DNA of 19,207 nucleotides from CAYNDB01 sp964395915 (GCA_964395915.1 CAYNDB010000041.1:1-19207), one strand, 5' to 3'; numbered from the stretch's first letter, positions 7,803-15,531 are shown. The notes: a model not told the origin generated them from the sequence alone. Made by a program: numbers and translations.

Positions 7803-8780
7803 TTATAGCTGCTTTAGACGTATGAGGGCCGACGCTGCGGATTGACTGACTTCTTCCTGTTCATCGGCAAGCATAGGAATAATTTTCTCAATTGCGTCAA
7901 CAGCTTTCAAATTGACAAGCGAATCCAGAGCCGCTTTACGCACCATCCAGTTATCGTCATCCAGAACGGTATGAAGAGGCTCTGCGGCGGCTGGATCTTT
8001 CAGGTTGCCAAGAGCGATCGCCGCGGTTTTCCTGACTTCATAGCTGTTGTCCGACGCGACGGTTTTTGATAACGCGCCCATAGCCTCAGGCGGCTTGATA
8101 TGGTTCAAGGCTATAACAGCTTCAATTCGTACGCTGGACTTATCATCTTCAAGCAGGTTTATAAGGGCATCCACCGCCTCCTCAGCTTTGAGCCTGCCAA
8201 GAGTGGCGGCGGCGACTTTTCTTATGTTCATATCGCCATCGCCAAGAGCTTCCACCAGCTTGTCAGCCACCCTCTCAGCCCGGATATTGCCCAGACCAAC
8301 CATGGCGGCCATCTTTGCGGAAGGATTGTCCACACTCATAGCGGCCAATAGCGGCTCCACAGCGATATCAGGCCTCAGCTTACTTAATGTCAGGGCCGCC
8401 GCTTTCTTAATCTGCCAGGGGTCGCCAACGGGCTTTTTCTTAGCTCCACCGCCACCCAGTGGATTTGCCGAACCTTCGTTAGCGGCTTGAGGGTCACCTT
8501 TAGCCACCGCCCAGGTTAAAATGGCTTTTCTGGCGGAGCCGACATCGTCACACCCCAGGACTTGCATCAGAAGGTTACCGGCCTCTTTGATATTCGCCTC
8601 GCCAATGGCGTAAATCGCCGCTTCCCTTACCTGCCACACCTTGTCCTTAACAAGTTTTATTAAGGCCGACTGTGCGTGTGGATTGTCAGCCTCACCTAGA
8701 ATGGTAGCTGTGGCTTTGCGGATATTTGCGTCACCGCTTTGGGAGGTTTTAAGAAGAAGCTCTGATGTTTCCTGTTCCAT
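7803..8780 (-). CDS. HEAT-repeat (PBS-lyase-like) protein
   Basis: 325 aa made almost entirely of HEAT-like helical pairs of about 31 residues, with the recurring pattern V/IRKAAAxxLGxLKxxxAVxxLxxLLxDD. About four repeats precede and six follow a flexible Gly/Lys-rich linker (about residues 95-121, containing GGGGAKKK). There is no signal peptide, transmembrane helix or catalytic motif, so it is predicted to be a cytoplasmic scaffold. The related phycobilisome-lyase name reflects the repeat type only. It lies on the same strand as pdxJ (98 bp upstream) and the receiver-TPR gene (156 bp downstream). Those gaps are large enough for separate promoters. The specific partner is unknown. Confidence 0.9.
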   Translation of the reverse strand: MEQETSELLLKTSQSGDANIRKATATILGEADNPHAQSALIKLVKDKVWQVREAAIYAIGEANIKEAGNLLMQVLGCDDVGSARKAILTWAVAKGDPQAANEGSANPLGGGGAKKKPVGDPWQIKKAAALTLSKLRPDIAVEPLLAAMSVDNPSAKMAAMVGLGNIRAERVADKLVEALGDGDMNIRKVAAATLGRLKAEEAVDALINLLEDDKSSVRIEAVIALNHIKPPEAMGALSKTVASDNSYEVRKTAAIALGNLKDPAAAEPLHTVLDDDNWMVRKAALDSLVNLKAVDAIEKIIPMLADEQEEVSQSAASALIRLKQL

Positions 8781-8798
8781 ATCAACTACGTTTGTGAA

Positions 8799-8837
8799 AT
8801 TATATCTATGCTAACCCGCTGGGAAGCACATTGTCAA
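8799..8837 (-). promoter_or_regulatory. Possible sigma-70 promoter for the HEAT-repeat gene
   Basis: On the minus strand a perfect TTGACA (8832-8837) is followed after 18 bp by TAGCAT (8808-8813). A consensus TATAAT (8799-8804) lies 9 bp beyond that, about 18 bp upstream of the ATG at 8780. Either hexamer could serve as the -10. TATAAT at this distance would give an almost leaderless transcript, so the TTGACA/TAGCAT pair is preferred. Confidence 0.4.
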
Positions 8838-8878
8838 CGAGTTCAAACAGATAGAAGTTCCCTCCAAAAAGGACAAAA

Positions 8879-9595
8879 TCACTTTATCGACTTTCCAGCT
8901 TTCCTGATAGCCTTTGCCATTTCCAAAACGGCTTGGCGCATACCCACCATTATCGACCGCGCCACGATGCTGTGGCCTATATTTAATTCCTCGATATACT
9001 CGATAGCCGCAATCGGCCCGACATTGGAGAGATTCAGCCCGTGTCCCGCATGTGTAGTCATGGAAAACGATTCACATAACTCGGCGGCGTTTATTATTCT
9101 CTGAAGAGCCGATGCTTGCTTCCTCTTAGTTCTCACCTCAGAATATTGACCGGTGTTAAGCTCCACAGCGTCTGCGCCAAGATCAACAGCCGCGCGGACC
9201 TGGACAGGGCTTGGGTCTATGAAAAGCGAGACCACTACCCCTTTTTGTTTAAACCCCTCTATAACTTTTCCCAGCTTTCTTTGCCTTACCGTCACATCAA
9301 GCCCTCCCTCGGTGGTGATCTCCTTGCGGCGCTCCGGCACGAAAGTTACCTGAAATGGGCGGACTTTATGCGCGATCCTGATAATCTCTTCGGCCGCCGC
9401 CATCTCGAGGTTAAGCTTGGTAGATATAGATTTTCGGATGCGATACACATCCTTGTCCTGAATATGCCGCCTGTCTTCACGCAGATGTATGGTTATCCCG
9501 CAGGCGCGGGCTTTCTCCGCCAAGAGCGCCGCTTCAAGCGGGTCTGGCATGTCGATCATCCTCGCCTGCCTCACGGTCGCCACATGGTCCACATT
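8879..9595 (-). CDS. pdxJ: Pyridoxine 5'-phosphate synthase (5' end lost in gap)
   Basis: Condenses 1-deoxyxylulose 5-phosphate with 3-amino-2-oxopropyl phosphate to pyridoxine 5'-phosphate in the DXP-dependent vitamin B6 pathway. The visible 238 residues start at NVDHVATVRQAR, normally about residue 6-9 of the protein, so only a handful of N-terminal residues are missing in the N run. Catalytic positions known from E. coli PdxJ are present: His and Arg in HLREDRRH, Glu in NLEM, and His in AGHGL. The phosphate-binding TTEGGLDV and LNIGHSIVARS segments are also intact. The frame that continues across the N run to 9952 is an artefact, because it would run antisense into the MarC gene. The product PLP is the cofactor of IlvE encoded further along the window. 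Confidence 0.97.
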   Translation of the reverse strand, partial: NVDHVATVRQARMIDMPDPLEAALLAEKARACGITIHLREDRRHIQDKDVYRIRKSISTKLNLEMAAAEEIIRIAHKVRPFQVTFVPERRKEITTEGGLDVTVRQRKLGKVIEGFKQKGVVVSLFIDPSPVQVRAAVDLGADAVELNTGQYSEVRTKRKQASALQRIINAAELCESFSMTTHAGHGLNLSNVGPIAAIEYIEELNIGHSIVARSIMVGMRQAVLEMAKAIRKAGKSIK

Positions 9596-9695
9596 NNNNN
9601 NNNNNNNNNNNNNNNNNNNNNNNNNNNNNNNNNNNNNNNNNNNNNNNNNNNNNNNNNNNNNNNNNNNNNNNNNNNNNNNNNNNNNNNNNNNNNNN
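9596..9695. other. Assembly gap of 100 N
   Basis: Exactly 100 ambiguous bases, the conventional scaffold placeholder for an unknown distance. It removes the start of pdxJ and the divergent pdxJ/MarC-family promoter region, and possibly whole genes. Order and distance across it should not be relied on. The 48 bases after it (9696-9743) contain only frame ends (KKE-stop, EGMIT-stop, MGKD-stop) and no recognisable coding. Confidence 0.98.
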
Positions 9696-9743
9696 AAGAA
9701 GGAATGATAACATAATGGGCAAAGACTAAAACAGGCGGTCACA

Positions 9744-10367
9744 GTGGATACGTTTATCTTTTTTTTCAGTTGTCTTGTCACTCTGTTTTCTGTCTTCGAC
9801 CCTTTTGGGGCCGCCGTTACACTGTTGACGTTAACACTTGGCGACACTGAGGAAAGACGCAATGAACAGGCGCGCAAAGCCGTGTTTATATCCGCCGCTA
9901 TTCTTCTGACATTTACGTTGTTTGGTGGGCTGATATTTGCGTTGTTTGGCATATCGATACAGGCGTTGTTGGTGGCGGGCGGGATTATTCTATGCCTTAT
10001 CGCAATTAAAATGCTGGAAGGGGCGGCGCTTGACTATAAAAGCACAAAACCGGAGCTTGCCGAAGCGGAAACCAAGGAAGACATCGCCATTATTCCGCTT
10101 GCCATACCTGTCATAGCGGGTCCTGCGGCGATAACCACCGTAATGGTATTCGCAAACAGAGCGGAAGGGGCGCTGGACTGGATCGCCCTGTTCCTCGCCA
10201 TCGGAGCGACATTGTTCCTGACACACATCATCCTTCAGCGAAGCAGAAAGATATCCGACTGGCTTGGCGAAACCGGAGTGCGAGTATTAACCAGAATAAT
10301 GGGGCTGATATTACTTGCGATGGGAGCGGAGTTTGTTCTTTCCGGCGTTAAAGGATATTTTGGGTAA
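9744..10367 (+). CDS. MarC-family (UPF0056) inner-membrane protein
   Basis: 207 aa with about six transmembrane helices. It matches the MarC family by FSVFDPFGAAVTLLTLT near the N-terminus, FGISIQALLVAGGIILCLIAIKML in the middle and AIPVIAGPAAITTVM in the second half; the two Pro/Gly-containing segments are the family's repeated signature. The biochemical function of MarC proteins is not established, and the old link to multiple antibiotic resistance was not supported for E. coli MarC. The GTG start at 9744 has AGGCGG 5 bp upstream. The stop is 16 bp from the stop of convergent htpX. The upstream region is partly hidden by the assembly gap. Confidence 0.93.
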   Translation: MDTFIFFFSCLVTLFSVFDPFGAAVTLLTLTLGDTEERRNEQARKAVFISAAILLTFTLFGGLIFALFGISIQALLVAGGIILCLIAIKMLEGAALDYKSTKPELAEAETKEDIAIIPLAIPVIAGPAAITTVMVFANRAEGALDWIALFLAIGATLFLTHIILQRSRKISDWLGETGVRVLTRIMGLILLAMGAEFVLSGVKGYFG

Positions 10368-10383
10368 ATCAGACGTTCACACG

Positions 10384-11220
10384 TCAGCCTCGCCTCATTG
10401 CCATGAGAGCCGCTATCCTTTTTTCCATCGGCGGATGCGTGCTGAACAACGAAGCCAGCCTGTTGCCGCTTAAAGGGTTGACTATAAACATATGCGCTGT
10501 CGCAGGCTCCGCCTTCATAGGTATAACCTTGGAAGCCTCGCTCAACTTCTTCAACGCGCTGGCGAGCGGCACAGGGTCGCCCATGATTTTGGCGCCTGTT
10601 TCATCCGCCTGATATTCGCGGGAGCGTGATATGGCCATCTGCACAAGCATAGCCGCTATAGGAGCTACAATCATCATCGCAATGGCGGCGATGGGGTTGC
10701 CGCCCCTGTCATCTCTTCCGCCGAAGATCATCGTAAACTGGGCCATATTGGCCAGCATGCTTATCGCTCCGGCGATTGTAGCGGCAACCGTGCCTATAAG
10801 TATGTCTCTATTGGTAACGTGCGCGATCTCGTGCGCCAATACGCCTGCAAGCTCATCCCGGCTTAATACATTCGTAATGCCCTGCGTCACCGCCACAGCG
10901 GCGTGTGATGGGTTGCGGCCGGTGGCGAAAGCGTTCGGCTGATCGGACGGGATCAAATAAACCTTCGGCATAGGAATTCCCGCTCGCATGGTAAGCTCCC
11001 GCACTATTTGGTATAGCCAGGGCGCGTCACTTTCGCTTATCTCCTTTGCCCCATACATTTTCAGCACAAGTTTGTCGCTGTAAAAATATGCGAAAAAATT
11101 CATCCCGACGGCTAATACAAAGGCGAATATCATCCCCGTCCTTCCCCCCATGGCGGCTCCGCCATATATGAAAATAAGCGTCAACACTCCAAGCAGAAGC
11201 GTCGTCTTAAACACGTTCAT
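10384..11220 (-). CDS. htpX: Membrane zinc metalloprotease HtpX (M48B)
   Basis: 278 aa, an inner-membrane protease that degrades damaged or misassembled membrane proteins alongside FtsH. Two N-terminal transmembrane helices (about 5-22 and 28-47) precede the catalytic domain. The zinc motif HEIAH is at H130-E131-H134, and the third ligand is Glu202 in SREYQAD. Further hydrophobic helices lie at about 140-165 and 177-197. The conserved NAFATGRNP and FSTHPPMEKRIAAL signatures are present, and length is typical. The ATG at 11220 has GGAG about 10 bp upstream. A well-formed sigma-70 promoter (11275-11303) lies just upstream, so it appears to be transcribed alone. No sigma-32-like promoter was noticed. 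Confidence 0.97.
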   Translation of the reverse strand: MNVFKTTLLLGVLTLIFIYGGAAMGGRTGMIFAFVLAVGMNFFAYFYSDKLVLKMYGAKEISESDAPWLYQIVRELTMRAGIPMPKVYLIPSDQPNAFATGRNPSHAAVAVTQGITNVLSRDELAGVLAHEIAHVTNRDILIGTVAATIAGAISMLANMAQFTMIFGGRDDRGGNPIAAIAMMIVAPIAAMLVQMAISRSREYQADETGAKIMGDPVPLASALKKLSEASKVIPMKAEPATAHMFIVNPLSGNRLASLFSTHPPMEKRIAALMAMRRG

Positions 11221-11446
11221 CTAATTTTTTCTCCCTTGAACATCTTAAAAAAACCAGTTTATTTACCTGTTTTGAATATAAAATCACGCCTCAACAGAGT
11301 CAAGCTTGTGAAACAGAAATCGAAACGTTGATAATAAACCCTCCCCTCGCCTTTTCCAGAAGATTCCCGGACGTGTAGAGAAGATACTTAAACCGTGGAT
11401 AATGAGCGTTTGAAATGATAAAGAGATCGTCAGACTTCATGCCGCG
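11221..11446. other. Spacer between the SDR gene and htpX
   Basis: 226 bp between two minus-strand genes. It contains the htpX promoter (11275-11303) and ribosome-binding site. No gene, repeat or intrinsic terminator for the upstream SDR gene was recognised. Confidence 0.6.
11275..11303 (-). promoter_or_regulatory. Sigma-70-type promoter of htpX
   Basis: On the minus strand -35 TTGACT (11298-11303) and -10 TATATT (11275-11280) are separated by exactly 17 bp. The predicted transcription start is about 45-50 bp upstream of the htpX ATG. Hexamers and spacing are both close to consensus. Confidence 0.7.
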
Positions 11447-12337
11447 TTAACCTTTTCGCCCGATGACACGATCCATCATCCAGTGTGGCAGGAGCCTTTT
11501 TAACATTGCCGCGATATGAGTAGGAATTGTAACGTAGTACCTTATTTTAGGGCGTGGGCTTTCCAGGGCGTGAATTACTTTTTCCAACACCGCCTCTGGT
11601 GGAAGTGTGCCGCGCATTACCGGGCCTTCATGTGTAAGGCGTTCAACAGTCTTTTCATAGTGTTTTCTGTGGACGCTTCTTTCCGGGTCAATATACTTTT
11701 TAAAGGCCGCATACGCGTTTTCCCGGAATTTACTTGTGATCGGCCCAGGTTCTATTATTGATACACGCACACCGCTTCCCTTAAGCTCAAGACGCATGGC
11801 GTCGGAAAGCCCTTCCAGCGCATATTTGCTGGCATTGTAAGAGCCTCGGAACGGAAGAGAGACAAGCCCCAATACAGAGCTGTTCTGAATAATCCTGCCA
11901 ACGCCTTTTGCGCGCATAACCGGTATCAAAAGGTTAGTAAGCTCCATCGTCCCAAATAAATTAACCTCGAACTGATCTCTAATAGCGTCGCGAGAAAGAT
12001 CCTCCACCGCCCCAACAAGCCCATACGCGCCATTGTTAAACAATCCGTAAAGCTCACCTCCTGTTATTTTTAACGCTTCATCCACGGCGGAACGAATGGA
12101 TATGGAATCAGCCAGATCAAGCGGGACGCTTTCAAACCCATGCGCTTTTAACGTGTCCACATCCCTGGATGTCCTCGCCGTTGCGATAACAAAGTATCCC
12201 CGTTTCTTCAGCCCATGAGCCACACACAAACCTATGCCGCTTGAACAACCGGTTATTAAAACGTTTTTCACCTTTATTATTTTTCCCCTTAAGTGATGAT
12301 AATTATATCTGTTCAAAAGCTTATTCGGCTGATCCAT
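11447..12337 (-). CDS. Short-chain dehydrogenase/reductase (SDR)
   Basis: Classical SDR with a Rossmann fold and NAD(P) binding. TGCSSGIG is the dinucleotide-binding glycine motif, NNGAYG replaces the usual NNAG, and the catalytic set is Ser of NSSVLG plus YNASK (Tyr and Lys). A PGPI segment follows. The C-terminal extension ends in a hydrophobic PTHIAAMLKRLLPHWMMDRVIG segment, as in the retinol-dehydrogenase-like or fatty-acyl SDRs. The substrate cannot be told. Start: ATG 12337 has GGAG 6 bp upstream (12344-12347) and gives 296 aa. GTG 12271 (274 aa) begins right before VLITG as most SDRs do and has a TATAAT (12302-12307) about 31 bp upstream, so the shorter form is a serious alternative. 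Divergent from nhaB. Confidence 0.93.
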   Translation of the reverse strand: MDQPNKLLNRYNYHHLRGKIIKVKNVLITGCSSGIGLCVAHGLKKRGYFVIATARTSRDVDTLKAHGFESVPLDLADSISIRSAVDEALKITGGELYGLFNNGAYGLVGAVEDLSRDAIRDQFEVNLFGTMELTNLLIPVMRAKGVGRIIQNSSVLGLVSLPFRGSYNASKYALEGLSDAMRLELKGSGVRVSIIEPGPITSKFRENAYAAFKKYIDPERSVHRKHYEKTVERLTHEGPVMRGTLPPEAVLEKVIHALESPRPKIRYYVTIPTHIAAMLKRLLPHWMMDRVIGRKG

Positions 12338-12362
12338 TGCCAGCTCCAACCACCACAAATCA

Positions 12363-12392
12363 TTGGTATTTATGGCTCTTTTCCTGTATTAT
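12363..12392 (+). promoter_or_regulatory. Candidate promoter for nhaB
   Basis: TTGGTA (12363-12368) and TATTAT (12387-12392) are spaced by 18 bp, within the intergenic region between the divergent SDR gene and nhaB and about 85 bp upstream of the nhaB ATG. The match is moderate, and no repressor or Na+-responsive site was recognised. Confidence 0.4.
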
Positions 12393-12478
12393 TTATAAGA
12401 TAAGCTTTATTGAGCGTCGAATGATTTAATCCTACGCATTCATATCGTATGTTTTTTATCAACGCATAAGGATTTCAT

Positions 12479-13978
12479 ATGCAATCATTACCTTCAGCTT
12501 TCCGCGCAAATTTTCTTGGTTCTTCTCCAGCCTGGTATGAGTTTACAATAATCGGTTTCCTGATAGTAAACCCGATAGTCCTTTATGTCATGGGGCCATT
12601 TATCGCAGGCTGGGTGTTGATGGCCCAGTTTATCTTTACGTTGGCGATGGCGCTCAAATGTTATCCGCTACAGCCGGGCGGTCTTCTGGCTGTGGAAGCG
12701 ATAGTCCTGGGTATGGCTTCCACCGAGAGGGTGTATGAAGAAACTCTGCTCAACTTCCCGGTAATCCTGCTTCTTATGTTCATGGTTGCCGGAATATATT
12801 TTATGAAGGAGTTCCTTCTTTATATCTTCACCAGTCTCGTCGTAAAAATTAAATCGAAATACATTCTTTCTTTTATGTTTTGCTTGGCTGGGGCATTCCT
12901 TTCCGCTTTTCTCGACGCCCTCACGGTAACAGCGGTAATAATCGCTGTGGCCACAGGGTTTTTCAGCGTATATCATCGTTTTGCCTCGGCAAAAGAACCA
13001 GGCCACGATCACGACCATACCGACGATTCGCAGATTCAGGATCAACATTCGACAGATTTAAAGGATTTCAGAGGTTTCTTGCGAAACTTGTTGATGCATG
13101 GAGCCGTGGGTACGGCGTTAGGCGGCGTCACAACACTTGTGGGCGAGCCGCAAAACCTGCTTATCGCACACATGATGGAATGGCAGTTCGGAGAGTTTTT
13201 TGTCAGGATGACGCCTGTGACAATGCCGGTCCTGTTCGTGGGATTCGCCACCTGTTTTCTGGTAGAAAAAATCAAATGGTTCGGTTATGGGTTCAAGCTT
13301 CCCGACCAGGTGCGAAAAGTGCTGGAAGAATTTGCCGAAAGGGAGAACAAGAAAAGAGATACAAAGGGACGGGCGAGGCTCATAGTTCAGGGAGCCGCTG
13401 GAATATTCCTTATCTTCGCGCTCGCTTTTCACCTAGCTGAAGTGGGGCTAATCGGCCTTACGGTCATCATACTGTTGACAGCGCTTAACGGTATAACCGA
13501 GGAACATAGAATCGGACGAGCGTTCGAGGAGGCTTTGCCGTTCACCGCTTTGCTCGTAGTTTTCTTTTCCATCGTGGCGGTAATTCACGAACAACACCTT
13601 TTTAAACCAATAATAAACTGGACGCTTTCCGTTGAGGGCAATAATCAACTTGTAGCGTTCTATCTGGCCAACGGCATTCTTTCCGCCATAAGCGACAACG
13701 TCTTCGTCGCCACGATCTATATATCCGAAGCAAAAGCGGCGTTTACATCTGGCGCAATAACAAAAGATCAGTTTGAACTTATCGCGGTCGCGATCAACAC
13801 CGGCACAAATATTCCCAGTGTCGCCACTCCAAACGGTCAGGCGGCGTTTCTCTTTCTTTTGACGTCAGCGGTATCAGCTGTAATCCGGCTCTCTTATATT
13901 CGAATGATAATACTCGCGTTGCCATACACGATTACGATGTCGATTACTGGCCTTCTGGCTGTGATGTACCTTCTTTAA
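12479..13978 (+). CDS. nhaB: Na+/H+ antiporter NhaB
   Basis: 499-aa inner-membrane sodium/proton antiporter that extrudes Na+ in exchange for protons. Family-typical blocks appear throughout: NFLGSSPAWY at the N-terminus, LAMALKCYPLQPGGLLA, FLSAFLDALTV, GTALGGVTTLVGEPQNLLIA, AISDNVFVATIYISEAKAA and NTGTNIPSVATPNGQAAFLFLL. It is slightly shorter than the roughly 510-residue E. coli NhaB, mainly at the C-terminus. The hydrophilic loop at about 171-192 is unusually His/Asp-rich (GHDHDHTDD...). AAGGA sits about 6 bp upstream of the ATG. Its 3' end overlaps the convergent DUF457 gene by 35 bp. NhaB is patchily distributed and common in Gammaproteobacteria, so horizontal acquisition is conceivable; base usage looks like that of its neighbours. 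Confidence 0.98.
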   Translation: MQSLPSAFRANFLGSSPAWYEFTIIGFLIVNPIVLYVMGPFIAGWVLMAQFIFTLAMALKCYPLQPGGLLAVEAIVLGMASTERVYEETLLNFPVILLLMFMVAGIYFMKEFLLYIFTSLVVKIKSKYILSFMFCLAGAFLSAFLDALTVTAVIIAVATGFFSVYHRFASAKEPGHDHDHTDDSQIQDQHSTDLKDFRGFLRNLLMHGAVGTALGGVTTLVGEPQNLLIAHMMEWQFGEFFVRMTPVTMPVLFVGFATCFLVEKIKWFGYGFKLPDQVRKVLEEFAERENKKRDTKGRARLIVQGAAGIFLIFALAFHLAEVGLIGLTVIILLTALNGITEEHRIGRAFEEALPFTALLVVFFSIVAVIHEQHLFKPIINWTLSVEGNNQLVAFYLANGILSAISDNVFVATIYISEAKAAFTSGAITKDQFELIAVAINTGTNIPSVATPNGQAAFLFLLTSAVSAVIRLSYIRMIILALPYTITMSITGLLAVMYLL

Positions 13979-14468
13979 CTTCAGGTGTTGTTCTTCCACG
14001 TGTGCGTTTAAAACGCGCAAACAGCAGAACCACACAATAGGCAAGGCTTACCATCTCGACTACCCAGAGACCTAGAGGGCTCATGTCTATATAAGTCCTC
14101 CAGAATTTTTCTAGTATTGTCTCCGAATCGCCAATTTCCCATGGTCCGTAAAATGGCCACAGCGCTGTTGTGGCGCTGGACCAGTCCTGCGCAATATGCA
14201 ATAAGGCCCCCAAATATATGGTCAGCCACACGGTTTTATATTTCTTTAATGAAATAACAAGGATAAGTAACAGCGCCGAAAGTATAACCACCGAATGTAA
14301 AAGTCCACGGCCAGGGTATGAAGCGGTCACGATATAGTGCAACCCTTTATCCCCTATATCCGGCAGGAGCGCGCCAAAGAAAAGTAGCGGTAAAAACACC
14401 ATTCGCCTCACCTTCTTGCCGGAGAGGCTGTAAAGCATGTAAGTGTTGGTTATATGTCCCAGTATCAT
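13944..14468 (-). CDS. DUF457/YdjM-like membrane-bound metal-dependent hydrolase family
   Basis: 174-aa membrane protein with about four hydrophobic segments. It carries the conserved polar residues of the DUF457 (YdjM, LexA-regulated hydrolase-like) family: His5 near the N-terminus, LLPDIGD (D37, D40), GRGLLHS (R54, H58) and HIAQDW (H91, D95). These fit a metal site, but no activity is established for the family and the assignment is by motif. The hydrophilic C-terminus (TRGRTTPEVKEG) is variable. The start is fixed by an ATGA overlap with the upstream eIF2B-like gene (14465-14468), so translation is probably coupled. The 3' end overlaps nhaB by 35 bp on the other strand. Confidence 0.83.
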   Translation of the reverse strand: MILGHITNTYMLYSLSGKKVRRMVFLPLLFFGALLPDIGDKGLHYIVTASYPGRGLLHSVVILSALLLILVISLKKYKTVWLTIYLGALLHIAQDWSSATTALWPFYGPWEIGDSETILEKFWRTYIDMSPLGLWVVEMVSLAYCVVLLFARFKRTRGRTTPEVKEGTSQPEGQ

Positions 14469-15385
14469 GAGAACAATGTTTCTTCGTATAATCGCCGCAG
14501 ATTTTCAACTTCGCCAGCCATTTCGTCGCTGGCAAGTTTTCCTTTTTCGGTAATGAAGCATGTAACAAGCTTGGCCGGCACAGGCTCGAAATATATATTG
14601 GAGCATACCTCCGGACGCGATTCCCATATCTCCTTGCCCGGCTTATCCTCTAAAACGACCGTAGCCGATGTTACCTTGTGGTTGATTTTGAACGTGTCCG
14701 CCGCGACCATCAGCGGTATGCCATATTCACGCGCCGCCAAGGCCGCCAAGTAACTGCCCGTCTTGTTTACAACCGCAAGGTCGGAGCATATCGTATCCGC
14801 CCCCAGCAGGACCATATCCACATGTGACATTTCCAACGCGATTTGCGCGTCCGTTATACACAACACCTTTCGTCCGGCGTCCAATAGCGATGAAACCAGC
14901 TTTCTTCCTTCACATAACGGCCTGCTCTCCGCCACAATTATCTCAAGGCCGTCTGGAGCCGCTTCCAGCGATATACGCTCCACCGTTGAAGAATAGCTGA
15001 GCGTAAGGATCGACTTCAAATCTTTCATAACAGGTTTAGCCGCATCAACGATAAGGCTGTTTATTTTCCCCTTGCGTGAGAAAATACGGGATGACAAATT
15101 TTCTATTTCGACAGCTCTATTAGTTACGCTTTCATCCGCAAACAGCTTTTCAAACTCCTTGTAAAACAAAAGCGCCCAGTTCCCGACAGGCGCCATCGAG
15201 GGACGGACATCCATAAGACTTTTGGCTACCCGTCCAACAACTTTCAAAGGATTTTTATCCCTGTTTTCCACGGTTTCAGTGGCGACTTCCAGCAAAAGCT
15301 TTAAGCCGTCGGAAGCCAGCTGGGACGCTCCGCTATCACGATTGTGTCTTATAGCATCCAGAAATAATTTAGTTTTCGAGTCCAT
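14465..15385 (-). CDS. eIF2B alpha/beta/delta-like (MtnA/R15P-isomerase superfamily) protein
   Basis: 306 aa. The helical N-terminal third is followed by a Rossmann-like domain with the superfamily's blocks: TLSYSSTVE (128-136), VAESRP (151-156), GRKVLCITD (171-179), LLGADTI (193-199) and NKTGSYLAALAAREYGIPLMVAAD (207-230). In MtnA (methylthioribose-1-phosphate isomerase) and ribose-1,5-bisphosphate isomerase a catalytic Cys follows Thr-His (T-H-C). Here that position is Ser130, while the conserved Asp (D197 in GAD) remains. It thus resembles non-catalytic eIF2B-type members more than the isomerases, or it has another sugar-phosphate substrate. No methionine-salvage gene is nearby. The ATG at 15385 lacks a clear ribosome-binding site. 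It heads a two-gene unit with the DUF457 gene and is divergent from ilvE. Confidence 0.85.
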   Translation of the reverse strand: MDSKTKLFLDAIRHNRDSGASQLASDGLKLLLEVATETVENRDKNPLKVVGRVAKSLMDVRPSMAPVGNWALLFYKEFEKLFADESVTNRAVEIENLSSRIFSRKGKINSLIVDAAKPVMKDLKSILTLSYSSTVERISLEAAPDGLEIIVAESRPLCEGRKLVSSLLDAGRKVLCITDAQIALEMSHVDMVLLGADTICSDLAVVNKTGSYLAALAAREYGIPLMVAADTFKINHKVTSATVVLEDKPGKEIWESRPEVCSNIYFEPVPAKLVTCFITEKGKLASDEMAGEVENLRRLYEETLFS

Positions 15386-15531
15386 GGATTCAGTTAAATA
15401 TCTTTATATGCAAAAGGTATTTTACCCATAGAACATTGATTCATGTAAATTTTACGCATTTGGCGAGCCTCGTGGGACACAACCACCCTTGACATGGAAG
15501 CTATAAATCATTGAAAATGTAAAGTTCTAAT

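Noticed and set aside
9116..9715. Plus-strand frame of 199 codons spanning the N run
   Set aside because: It is antisense to pdxJ and kept open only by ambiguous bases.
9596..9952. N-terminal extension of pdxJ on the minus strand
   Set aside because: It passes through the gap and runs antisense to the MarC-family gene; real PdxJ begins a few residues before NVDHVATVRQAR.
10372..10385. GACGT/ACGTC mini-hairpin between the MarC-family gene and htpX
   Set aside because: The stem is only 5 bp with a 4-nt loop and no T-tract on either strand, too weak for a terminator call.
15489..15512. Perfect TTGACA upstream of ilvE as a promoter
   Set aside because: At 17 bp spacing the -10 would be TGAAAA, a poor match; TATAAA lies only 8 bp away, so no acceptable pairing was found.
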